Part shown: piece by piece, positions 1 through 5,208 of the stretch | How positions within the stretch are numbered: the first letter of the stretch is position 1 | Layout: each line of letters begins with the position of its first letter | Assembly: GCF_905209685.1 (NCBI RefSeq) | Contig: NZ_CAJLUB010000126.1 | Coordinates: 1 to 5,208 of the forward strand | Length of the DNA: 5,208 nucleotides | Direction of reading: 5' to 3' | From: an uncultured Veillonella sp. | Lineage (GTDB): Bacteria > Bacillota > Negativicutes > Veillonellales > Veillonellaceae | Notes under the pieces: generated by a model | Databases searched by the model: none | Told to the model about the DNA's origin: nothing | Seen by the model: the letters and a program-made list of their open reading frames with translations, nothing else | Made by a program: the position numbers and the translations under genes

Positions 1-61
1 CGTGACCGATTGTACCGATATTAACATGCGGTTTCGTACGTTCAAATTTTTCTTTAGCCAT
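1..61 (-). CDS. tuf: Elongation factor Tu, N-terminal 20 codons (partial)
   Basis: Reading leftward from an ATG at 61–59, the 20 visible codons give MAKEKFERTKPHVNIGTIGH, the characteristic EF-Tu N-terminus that leads into the GTP-binding P-loop (the motif itself, GHVDHGKT, is cut by the window edge after the first GH). EF-Tu delivers aminoacyl-tRNA to the ribosomal A site as a ternary complex with GTP. A Shine-Dalgarno GGAGGA at 76–71 sits nine bases before the ATG, which supports this start. The gene lies 50 bases after fusA in the same orientation, the usual last position of the str operon. Many bacteria have two tuf copies, and nothing here says whether another exists. Only the N-terminus is visible, but the identity is close to certain from sequence and context. 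Confidence 0.96.
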   Translation of the reverse strand, partial: MAKEKFERTKPHVNIGTIGH

Positions 62-82
62 TTTAAATTATCCTCCGAGGAA

Positions 83-115
83 AATAGTAATTCTATTAAT
101 CTAATGTAAGATTAA
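83..115 (-). other. AU-rich inverted repeats at the fusA stop codon and in the fusA–tuf spacer
   Basis: TTAATCT at 96–102 and AGATTAA at 109–115 form a perfect 7-bp stem with a 6-base loop. The fusA TAA stop (114–112) is inside the stem. A second, weaker 5-bp dyad (AATAG 83–87, CTATT 93–97) overlaps its foot by two bases, so the two would be mutually exclusive. There is no GC clamp and no U-run, so this does not look like an intrinsic terminator. It could be a processing or stability element, or chance in AT-rich DNA. Confidence 0.35.
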
Positions 116-2187
116 CCGTTTTTCTTTGCTTGAATTTCTTCAGCAATTTTCTTAGGAACTTCTTCATAATGATCGAATGTCATGGAGTAGTTACCGCGAC
201 CTTGAGTTTTGGAACGAAGGTCTGTTGCGTAACCGAACATTTCGCTCAATGGAACATATGCTTTGATATGTTGGTTACCATTACGAGCTTCCATGCCATC
301 CATACGACCACGACGGGAGTTCAAGTCACCGATAACGTCGCCCATGTATTCTTCAGGAACGTCTACTTCTACGGACATGTATGGTTCAAGTAATGCAGGA
401 TCTGCTTTGCGAGCACCTTCTTTAAAGCCCATGGAACCAGCGATTTTGAAGGCCATTTCGTTGGAGTCAACGTCATGGTAGGAGCCGTCAAATACGATAA
501 CTTTGATGTCAACCATTGGATAACCAGCGATAACACCGGATTCCATAGCTTCTTTAACACCATTTTCAACAGGTCCGATGTATTCACGAGGAATTGCACC
601 ACCTACGACCTTATTTTCAAATTCGAAGCCAGCACCTGGTTCTTGTGGAATCAATTCCAACCAGCAGTGACCATATTGACCACGACCACCAGATTGACGT
701 ACGAATTTACCTTCAGCTTTAACAGCTTTACGGATAGTTTCGCGATAAGCTACTTGAGGTTTACCTACGTTACATTCTACTTTGAATTCACGGTTCATAC
801 GGTCAACGATGATATCCAAGTGAAGTTCGCCCATACCGGAGATAATAGTTTGACCTGTTTCTTCATCAGTACGAACTTTGAAAGTAGGATCTTCTTCTGC
901 CAAACGAGCAAGAGCTGTACCCATTTTTTCTTGGTCAGCTTTTGTTTTAGGTTCAACAGCAACGGAGATAACTGGTTCAGGGAATTCCATGGATTCAAGA
1001 ATTACAGGATTCTTTTCATCACAAAGAGTATCACCAGTAGTAGTATCTTTCAAGCCTACAGCTGCAGCGATGTCGCCAGCGTAAACCATGTCGATTTCTT
1101 TACGAGTGTTAGCGTGCATTTGAAGAATACGGCCGATACGTTCTTTTTTACCTTTTGTGGAGTTGAAAACGTAGGAACCGGATTCCAATGTACCGGAGTA
1201 CACACGGAAGAACGCTAATTTACCAACATAAGGGTCAGCCATGATTTTGAATGCCAATGCGGAGAATGGTTCATCATCGGAAGAAGGACGAGTAGTTTCT
1301 TCTTCAGTACCAGGAACGATACCTTTAATAGCTGGAATGTCGATAGGAGCTGGCATGTAATCTACAACAGCGTCCAACAACATTTGTACACCTTTGTTTT
1401 TGTAGGAAGAACCACAAAGAACTGGGAACAATTGGTTAGCAATAACTGCTTTACGCAATGCTGTTTTCAATTCTTCGATGGAGATTTCTTCACCTTCCAA
1501 ATATTTCATCATGATATCGTCATCAGTTTCAGCGATAGCATCGATCATCATTTCGCGACGAGCTTCAGCTACTTCTTGATATTCTGCTGGGATATCAGTG
1601 ATTTCATATTCTTTACCGTCATCGGATTTGTAAATTTCCGCTTTCATAGTCATCAAATCGATGATGCCTTCGAAAGTATCTTCAGCGCCGATTGGTACTT
1701 GGATAGCTACGGAATTTGCACCCAAACGGGATTTCATCATATCAACTACGTTGAAGAAGTCAGCACCTACTGTATCCATCTTATTTACATAAGCGATACG
1801 AGGTACGCCGTAGTTAGATGCTTGACGCCATACTGTTTCGGATTGAGGTTCAACGCCGCCTTTAGCACTGAACACCGCTACGGAGCCATCAAGTACACGT
1901 AAAGAACGTTCTACTTCTACAGTAAAGTCAACGTGACCAGGAGTATCGATGATATTGATACGATGATCTTTCCAGTGACATGTTGTCGCCGCAGAAGTGA
2001 TTGTGATACCACGTTCTTGTTCTTGCGCCATCCAGTCCATCGTAGCAGCACCTTCATGTACTTCGCCGATCTTGTGAACGATACCTGTATAGTAGAGGAT
2101 ACGTTCTGTAGTTGTTGTCTTACCAGCATCGATGTGAGCCATGATACCGATATTACGAGTTTTTGCTAAGGAAAACTCTCTTGCCAC
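112..2187 (-). CDS. fusA: Elongation factor G (EF-G), translocation GTPase
   Basis: EF-G is the cytosolic GTPase that drives tRNA–mRNA translocation and, with RRF, ribosome recycling. Read from the GTG at 2187–2185 the protein has 691 residues and begins [14 protein letters not shown], matching the usual Firmicutes N-terminus and length (about 690–700). All GTPase motifs are present: P-loop AHIDAGKT (17–24), switch I RGITIT (59–64), DTPGH with the catalytic His (81–85), NKMD (135–138) and the G5 region CGSS (258–261). Domains II–V follow, including the domain IV tip loop SYHDVD around His571, which enters the decoding centre. A more upstream in-frame GTG (2196–2194) would add Thr-Thr and another residue, but it overlaps the Shine-Dalgarno GAGGTGA (2199–2193), so 2187 is preferred. 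The gene starts 15 bases after the rpsG stop, a tandem TAA TAA, and is followed by tuf. It is the standard str-operon EF-G, not the divergent EF-G2 or a TetM-like protection protein. Confidence 0.97.
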   Translation of the reverse strand: MAREFSLAKTRNIGIMAHIDAGKTTTTERILYYTGIVHKIGEVHEGAATMDWMAQEQERGITITSAATTCHWKDHRINIIDTPGHVDFTVEVERSLRVLDGSVAVFSAKGGVEPQSETVWRQASNYGVPRIAYVNKMDTVGADFFNVVDMMKSRLGANSVAIQVPIGAEDTFEGIIDLMTMKAEIYKSDDGKEYEITDIPAEYQEVAEARREMMIDAIAETDDDIMMKYLEGEEISIEELKTALRKAVIANQLFPVLCGSSYKNKGVQMLLDAVVDYMPAPIDIPAIKGIVPGTEEETTRPSSDDEPFSALAFKIMADPYVGKLAFFRVYSGTLESGSYVFNSTKGKKERIGRILQMHANTRKEIDMVYAGDIAAAVGLKDTTTGDTLCDEKNPVILESMEFPEPVISVAVEPKTKADQEKMGTALARLAEEDPTFKVRTDEETGQTIISGMGELHLDIIVDRMNREFKVECNVGKPQVAYRETIRKAVKAEGKFVRQSGGRGQYGHCWLELIPQEPGAGFEFENKVVGGAIPREYIGPVENGVKEAMESGVIAGYPMVDIKVIVFDGSYHDVDSNEMAFKIAGSMGFKEGARKADPALLEPYMSVEVDVPEEYMGDVIGDLNSRRGRMDGMEARNGNQHIKAYVPLSEMFGYATDLRSKTQGRGNYSMTFDHYEEVPKKIAEEIQAKKNG

Positions 2188-2192
2188 AGTTG

Positions 2193-2199
2193 TCACCTC
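2193..2199 (-). promoter_or_regulatory. Ribosome binding site that decides the fusA start
   Basis: GAGGTGA on the minus strand is a 7-base match to the anti-Shine-Dalgarno of 16S rRNA. Five bases separate it from the GTG at 2187, a normal distance measured from the GAGG core (eight bases). The alternative GTG at 2196 lies inside this site and has no site of its own at a workable distance, because the upstream bases are the end of rpsG and its tandem stops. Confidence 0.85.
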
Positions 2200-2202
2200 T
2201 TA

Positions 2203-2712
<510 letters not shown>

Positions 2713-2725
2713 TTAATGGCTAAAA

Positions 2726-3100
2726 TTATTTTTTAGCTTTTTTCGCGCCGTATTTGGAACGACTTTGCATACGGTTTTGTACGCCAGCTGTATCCAATGC
2801 ACCACGAACGATGTGATAACGCACACCTGGAAGGTCTTTTACACGACCGCCTCTGATAAGTACAACACTGTGTTCTTGTAAATTGTGACCAATGCCTGGG
2901 ATGTAAGCAGTTACTTCAATAGCGTTTGTCAAACGTACACGGGCAACTTTACGAAGCGCGGAGTTTGGTTTCTTTGGAGTAGCTGTGTACACACGAGTAC
3001 ATACACCACGTTTTTGTGGAGATTCTTGAAGCGCTGGAGCTGTAGATTTTTTAGTCAAGCTCATGCGACCTTTGCGTACTAGCTGATTAATTGTTGGCAT
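2726..3100 (-). CDS. rpsL: 30S ribosomal protein S12
   Basis: S12 sits at the decoding centre of the 30S subunit, where it contacts helices 18, 27 and 44 of 16S rRNA and helps control accuracy. The protein is 124 residues, the usual length for the family without the extra insert found in some Firmicutes, and begins [12 protein letters not shown]. The signature [19 protein letters not shown] (41–59) and the loop [14 protein letters not shown] (83–96) are intact. Lys43 and Lys88, the classic streptomycin-resistance positions, are both lysine (sensitive type). Asp89, the residue methylthiolated in E. coli, is present. The start ATG is preceded by a very strong Shine-Dalgarno, AAAGGAGGTG at 3115–3106, a nine-base or longer match to 16S rRNA. 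It follows the L7Ae-like gene by 76 bases and precedes rpsG by 52 bases, in the conserved str-operon order. Confidence 0.98.
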   Translation of the reverse strand: MPTINQLVRKGRMSLTKKSTAPALQESPQKRGVCTRVYTATPKKPNSALRKVARVRLTNAIEVTAYIPGIGHNLQEHSVVLIRGGRVKDLPGVRYHIVRGALDTAGVQNRMQSRSKYGAKKAKK

Positions 3101-3137
3101 TTGGGCACCTCCTTTCCAAATTTGAGATTTATAATTG

Positions 3138-3166
3138 ATCCGTCATAACAAAGTGTTACATCGGAT
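3138..3166 (-). other. Imperfect 12-bp RNA hairpin in the spacer before rpsL
   Basis: In the minus-strand transcript AUCCG (3166–3162) pairs perfectly with CGGAU (3142–3138). After one A·A mismatch (3161/3143), UGUAACA (3160–3154) pairs with UGUUAUG (3150–3144) using five Watson-Crick pairs and two G·U wobbles, closing on a CUU loop. The hairpin starts 10 bases after the L7Ae-like stop codon and ends 22 bases before the rpsL Shine-Dalgarno. No U-run follows, so it is not a standard terminator. It may be a processing site, a protein-binding leader element or a stabilising element. Its role is unknown. Confidence 0.5.
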
Positions 3167-3176
3167 ATTACCAAGA

Positions 3177-3422
3177 TTAACGTAGGATACCTACCGCTGT
3201 GGCCCGCACCTTAATGCGGCACGCACGACCGAGGTCATCCATGGTGTGCTTATCATTCACAGGTATCCCCTGTTCAGAACAAGCTGTTCGTATAGGTTCA
3301 ACTACACGTTCATCACTATCGCGTCCTACGAACACATACTTCACAGTTCCTCGCGCAATGTTTTTCAACGTTTGCTTGGCACCGATTGTTTTGTTCATCG
3401 ACTTCAGATGGGCAATGTCCAT
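3177..3422 (-). CDS. rplGB: L7Ae-family kink-turn RNA-binding protein (YbxF/RplGB type)
   Basis: This 81-residue protein belongs to the ribosomal L7Ae/L30e/Gadd45 family, the same size as B. subtilis YbxF (about 82) and encoded in the same place, between rpoC and rpsL. Family marks are GAKQTLKNIARG (14–25), the core strand VKYVFVGRDSD (27–37), and MDDLGRAC (61–68) followed by the C-terminal strand TAVGIL. Family members bind RNA kink-turns; YbxF is known to do so in vitro, but its cellular role is unclear. The ATG at 3422 has a Shine-Dalgarno AAGGAG (3436–3431) eight bases upstream. Two features are odd. Where YbxF has CGIEVGAA in the RNA-contacting loop, this protein has CRIKVRAT (68–75), with arginine replacing both glycines. 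Its codons are also mixed (CTG, CTC, CTA, CGG, CGC, ATA, GGG) compared with the strongly biased rpsL, rpsG and fusA, suggesting lower expression. It is the first gene after the promoter at 3482–3510. Confidence 0.88.
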   Translation of the reverse strand: MDIAHLKSMNKTIGAKQTLKNIARGTVKYVFVGRDSDERVVEPIRTACSEQGIPVNDKHTMDDLGRACRIKVRATAVGILR

Positions 3423-3444
3423 AGTAAATTCTCCTTACGAAATT

Positions 3445-3475
3445 ATGCTACTTAGGCATACTTGCCCCTGAGCAC
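3445..3475 (-). other. Leader hairpin in the 5' UTR of the rplGB–str transcript
   Basis: Starting close to the predicted transcription start, GUGCU (3475–3471) can pair with AGCAU (3449–3445), with one G·U. Inside it GGGC (3467–3464) pairs with GCCU (3457–3454), with one G·U, around a six-base loop AAGUAU. The asymmetric internal loop is CAG on one side and AAGU on the other. The rplGB Shine-Dalgarno (3436–3431) lies nine bases after the stem and stays single-stranded. It may protect the 5' end or mediate control, but the pairing is only moderate. Confidence 0.4.
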
Positions 3476-3481
3476 TCTGTA

Positions 3482-3510
3482 AGTATATCAATTACACAAG
3501 CTCATGTCAA
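3482..3510 (-). promoter_or_regulatory. Strong sigma-A type promoter for rplGB-rpsL-rpsG-fusA-tuf
   Basis: The minus strand shows a perfect −35 box TTGACA (3510–3505), a spacer of exactly 17 bases, an extended −10 TG (3490–3489) and a −10 box TATACT (3487–3482, five of six consensus bases). The expected start is A3476 or G3475, giving a leader of about 53 bases. An A5 tract at 3518–3514, about −39 to −43, sits where the proximal UP-element subsite would be. This is the best promoter in the spacer and lies between the rpoC terminator and the first gene of the cluster, as expected for a highly expressed ribosomal operon. The start site is predicted, not observed. Confidence 0.88.
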
Positions 3511-3829
3511 ACGTTTTTCGACGGTCTACACCGCTATACAACTGCATTTTATGTGTACACGTTTCCGTGCGTTTCATTATGTCGAACTATATAAACTCAT
3601 TTGTTATTTTTATACAATTTTATGTGTTTTAGGCTCATTTTTATGCATAAATTTTATATTATTTTCATTCATCTCATTTTATGTATGCAAAATAGATATA
3701 GATAAAAAATAATTAGTCATTTTTTCGATTCATTTTATTTGCTTTATTCAAAATAACGATTTTATTAAATTTATCATTTTATTTATTCCCTATGACACTT
3801 CTATCTGTACCAGCAAGTTTGGGATTAAC
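3511..3829. other. AT-rich non-coding spacer upstream of the str promoter
   Basis: About 320 bases separate the rpoC terminator from the str promoter. I find no convincing gene on either strand: the few short open frames lack ribosome binding sites. About 3590–3790 is very AT-rich, with runs of four to six T (plus strand) at 3607–3611, 3618–3621, 3627–3630, 3638–3642, 3652–3655 and 3662–3665, roughly one per helical turn. An 11-base direct repeat ATTTTATGTGT occurs at 3546–3556 and 3617–3627, with a shorter copy (ATTTTATGT) at 3676–3684. A small dyad CGGT-GTAG-ACCG lies at 3522–3533, just upstream of the A-tract and −35 box. The stretch may enhance the promoter or be curved, but no regulator site can be named. 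Confidence 0.6.
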
Positions 3830-3861
3830 AAAAAAGAGCGTGCCCTAAGGCACGCTCTTTT
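3830..3861 (-). terminator. Rho-independent terminator of rpoC (end of the rpoB–rpoC operon)
   Basis: In the minus-strand transcript a GC-rich 9-bp stem GAGCGTGCC (3857–3849) / GGCACGCTC (3844–3836) closes a UUAG tetraloop and is followed by six U residues (3835–3830). Four A–U pairs (3861–3858 with 3835–3832) can extend the stem to 13 bp. It begins 16 bases after the rpoC stop codon. On the plus strand the T-run is only four bases and part of the stem, so its main direction is that of rpoC. Confidence 0.95.
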
Positions 3862-3877
3862 ATAGTATCCCTATAGA

Positions 3878-5208
3878 TTATTCTTCTACAGCAGATTCTT
3901 CTGTAATATCGATAATTTCAGGTGTGTTTTTAACAACCTCAATCTTACGGTAACGGCTCATGCCAGTACCAGCAGGGATCAATTTACCGATGATTACATT
4001 TTCTTTTAAGCCCAATAATGGATCGATTTTACCTTTGATAGCGGCATCTGTAAGAACACGTGTTGTTTCTTGGAAGGACGCAGCAGACAAGAAGGAATCC
4101 GTTGCCAAAGCAGCTTTAGTAATACCCAATAATGTACGTTTGCCTGTAGCATTTTCACGGCCATTAAGAGTAAGACGACGGTTTTCTTCGTCAAAGGTAT
4201 TAACGTCGACCATATCCCCTGGAAGCATATCAGCATCGCCAGCTGTTTCAACTTTTACTTTATGAAGCATTTGACGAACGATAACTTCGATATGTTTATC
4301 GTTAATTTCTACACCTTGAGATTTATATACTTTTTGTACTTCGTATACGAGGTAACGTTGAGTTGCTTCTGTACCCATTACACGCATAATGTCATGAGGG
4401 TTGATAGAACCTTCTGTCAAACGTGCGCCTAAGGATACAACATCACCGTCTTTAACGATAATGCGGGAACCATAAGGGATGAGGTAATCGAGTTCAATAC
4501 CGTCTTCACCAGTAATGAAGATAGTATTAGTACCTTTTTTACCTTCGTTAGGTACAACGCGAACTGTACCTTCGTTTTCTGCGATGATAGCATTACGTTT
4601 TGGTTTACGTGCTTCGAACAATTCTTCGACACGTGGCAAACCTTGTGTAATATCGTCACCTGCGACACCACCTGTATGGAATGTACGCATTGTCAACTGA
4701 GTACCAGGTTCACCGATGGATTGCGCTGCAATAATACCTACAGCTTCACCAACTTGAACTTGACCACCTGTACCAAGGTCGCGACCATAACACTTGCGAC
4801 ATACGCCATAAGGGCTGCGGCAAGTCAATACGGAACGGATTTTAACTGTTTCGTAGTGTTTTACAACTTCATCAGCCAATGGTTCTGTGATTTCACCGTT
4901 AAGAGGAACGATAACTTCGCCAGTTTCTTTATTAACTAATTCTTCAGCTGCAATACGGCCTACGATACGATCTTTTAATGGTTCAATAACGCCAGTACCC
5001 TCAACGATTGCTTCCACTTCGATACCATGGATTTCGTTGTTGCGTACTTGTACTTCTTTTACATCGGAGTTAAGAATAGATTCGATGCCTTCTTCAGTGA
5101 GGCGTGTATTAGCAGGGAAGATTTCTACACCTTCACTGTCAACAATTGCTTGTACAGTATCCTTGTTCAACATATTTTGAACCATAGTTTCTTTTAATGT
5201 TGCACGGA
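3878..5208 (-). CDS. rpoC: DNA-directed RNA polymerase subunit beta', C-terminal part (partial)
   Basis: Beta' forms, with beta, the catalytic core of RNA polymerase. The frame stays open from the right window edge to the TAA at 3880–3878, giving about 442 C-terminal residues; the true start lies outside, so the Met at 5185 is internal. Three cysteines of the second zinc site, in [11 protein letters not shown] (codons 4820–4822, 4799–4801, 4790–4792), are present; the fourth lies upstream, beyond the edge. Next comes the trigger-loop region, [19 protein letters not shown] then MRTFH (4690–4676), whose Arg and His act in nucleotide addition. The following [26 protein letters not shown] runs on without the large insertion found here in Proteobacteria, as expected in Firmicutes. 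The C-terminus shows the conserved [19 protein letters not shown] segment and an acidic tail ending EESAVEE. A terminator follows 16 bases downstream, closing the rpoB–rpoC unit. Confidence 0.97.
   Translation of the reverse strand, partial: RATLKETMVQNMLNKDTVQAIVDSEGVEIFPANTRLTEEGIESILNSDVKEVQVRNNEIHGIEVEAIVEGTGVIEPLKDRIVGRIAAEELVNKETGEVIVPLNGEITEPLADEVVKHYETVKIRSVLTCRSPYGVCRKCYGRDLGTGGQVQVGEAVGIIAAQSIGEPGTQLTMRTFHTGGVAGDDITQGLPRVEELFEARKPKRNAIIAENEGTVRVVPNEGKKGTNTIFITGEDGIELDYLIPYGSRIIVKDGDVVSLGARLTEGSINPHDIMRVMGTEATQRYLVYEVQKVYKSQGVEINDKHIEVIVRQMLHKVKVETAGDADMLPGDMVDVNTFDEENRRLTLNGRENATGKRTLLGITKAALATDSFLSAASFQETTRVLTDAAIKGKIDPLLGLKENVIIGKLIPAGTGMSRYRKIEVVKNTPEIIDITEESAVEE

Noticed and set aside
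475..1218. Long open frame (247 codons) on the plus strand opposite fusA
   Set aside because: It lies wholly inside fusA, its translation is rich in Phe, Ser and Thr with no recognisable domain, and it has no convincing ribosome binding site. It is a by-product of the strong codon bias of fusA on the other strand.
1384..1902. Open frame of 172 codons on the plus strand opposite the EF-G GTPase domain
   Set aside because: Same reasons: antisense to an intact conserved gene, biased composition, no family resemblance.
3138..3166. Intrinsic terminator between rplGB and rpsL
   Set aside because: The stem is followed by CAAUUAUAAA rather than a U-run, so efficient intrinsic termination is unlikely.
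3445..3475. Kink-turn in the rplGB leader as an autoregulatory site
   Set aside because: The internal loop is CAG/AAGU. A canonical kink-turn needs a three-base bulge followed by tandem G·A and A·G pairs, which are absent. Only a plain hairpin can be supported.
3489..3578. 29-codon minus-strand open frame starting MKRTETC, across the str promoter
   Set aside because: No Shine-Dalgarno site, it overlaps the −35 box and part of the spacer up to the extended −10, and most of it lies upstream of the predicted transcription start. Chance frame.
3590..3622. Second promoter, TTGTAT with TATATA, upstream of the main str promoter
   Set aside because: The −35 box matches only three of six bases and the −10 box lies in AT-rich DNA where such matches are frequent. 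The promoter at 3482–3510 is far better.
3640..3651. Perfect 12-base palindrome TTTATGCATAAA in the spacer
   Set aside because: Almost entirely A/T in a very AT-rich stretch and without loop, U-run or partner copy. Expected by chance often enough not to claim an operator.
3830..3861. Bidirectional terminator serving a plus-strand transcript
   Set aside because: On the plus strand the T-run is only four bases and is part of the stem, and there is no plus-strand gene upstream for it to serve.
5183..5185. ATG at 5185 as the start of a 435-residue gene
   Set aside because: The frame continues upstream to the window edge with RATLKET, and beta' is roughly 1,200 residues or more. This Met is internal to rpoC.

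Overview
The window is a stretch of a bacterial chromosome carrying the start of the str operon and the end of rpoC, all on the minus strand. In transcription order (right to left) it holds the 3' part of rpoC (RNA polymerase beta'), a rho-independent terminator, an AT-rich spacer with one strong sigma-A type promoter, a small L7Ae-family protein gene (rplGB/ybxF type), rpsL (S12), rpsG (S7), fusA (EF-G) and the first 20 codons of tuf (EF-Tu). This order, rpoC–L7Ae-like–rpsL–rpsG–fusA–tuf, is the classic Firmicutes arrangement. The low GC content, strong Shine-Dalgarno sites, a beta' without the large trigger-loop insertion of Proteobacteria, and the detailed EF-G and S7 sequences point to a low-GC Firmicute. 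From memory of these proteins I favour the Negativicutes, probably Veillonella or a relative. The genus is an inference that needs a database search.

Region by region: 1–61 is the tuf start. 62–111 is a short fusA–tuf spacer with an AU-rich hairpin over the fusA stop codon. 112–2187 is fusA, read here from a GTG nine bases downstream of the most upstream possible start. 2203–2673 is rpsG. 2726–3100 is rpsL. 3101–3176 is a spacer with an unexpectedly good hairpin. 3177–3422 is the L7Ae-like gene. 3423–3877 is the only long non-coding stretch, with leader, promoter, AT-rich upstream DNA and the rpoC terminator. 3878–5208 is the C-terminal third or so of beta', cut by the window edge.

The genes supply transcription (beta') and the decoding and translocation steps of translation (S12, S7, EF-G, EF-Tu). 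A terminator 16 bases after rpoC followed by a near-consensus promoter 54 bases or so before the L7Ae-like start codon means the ribosomal cluster can be transcribed independently of rpoBC. The spacers downstream of that promoter contain no convincing terminator, so rplGB-rpsL-rpsG-fusA-tuf probably forms one transcript.

I see no mobile element, CRISPR array, tRNA, rRNA or unfamiliar gene. This is a core housekeeping region. The points worth a second look are non-coding RNA structures and the promoter region, the unusual RNA-binding loop and codon use of the L7Ae-like protein, and two start-codon decisions. I found no previously undescribed system.
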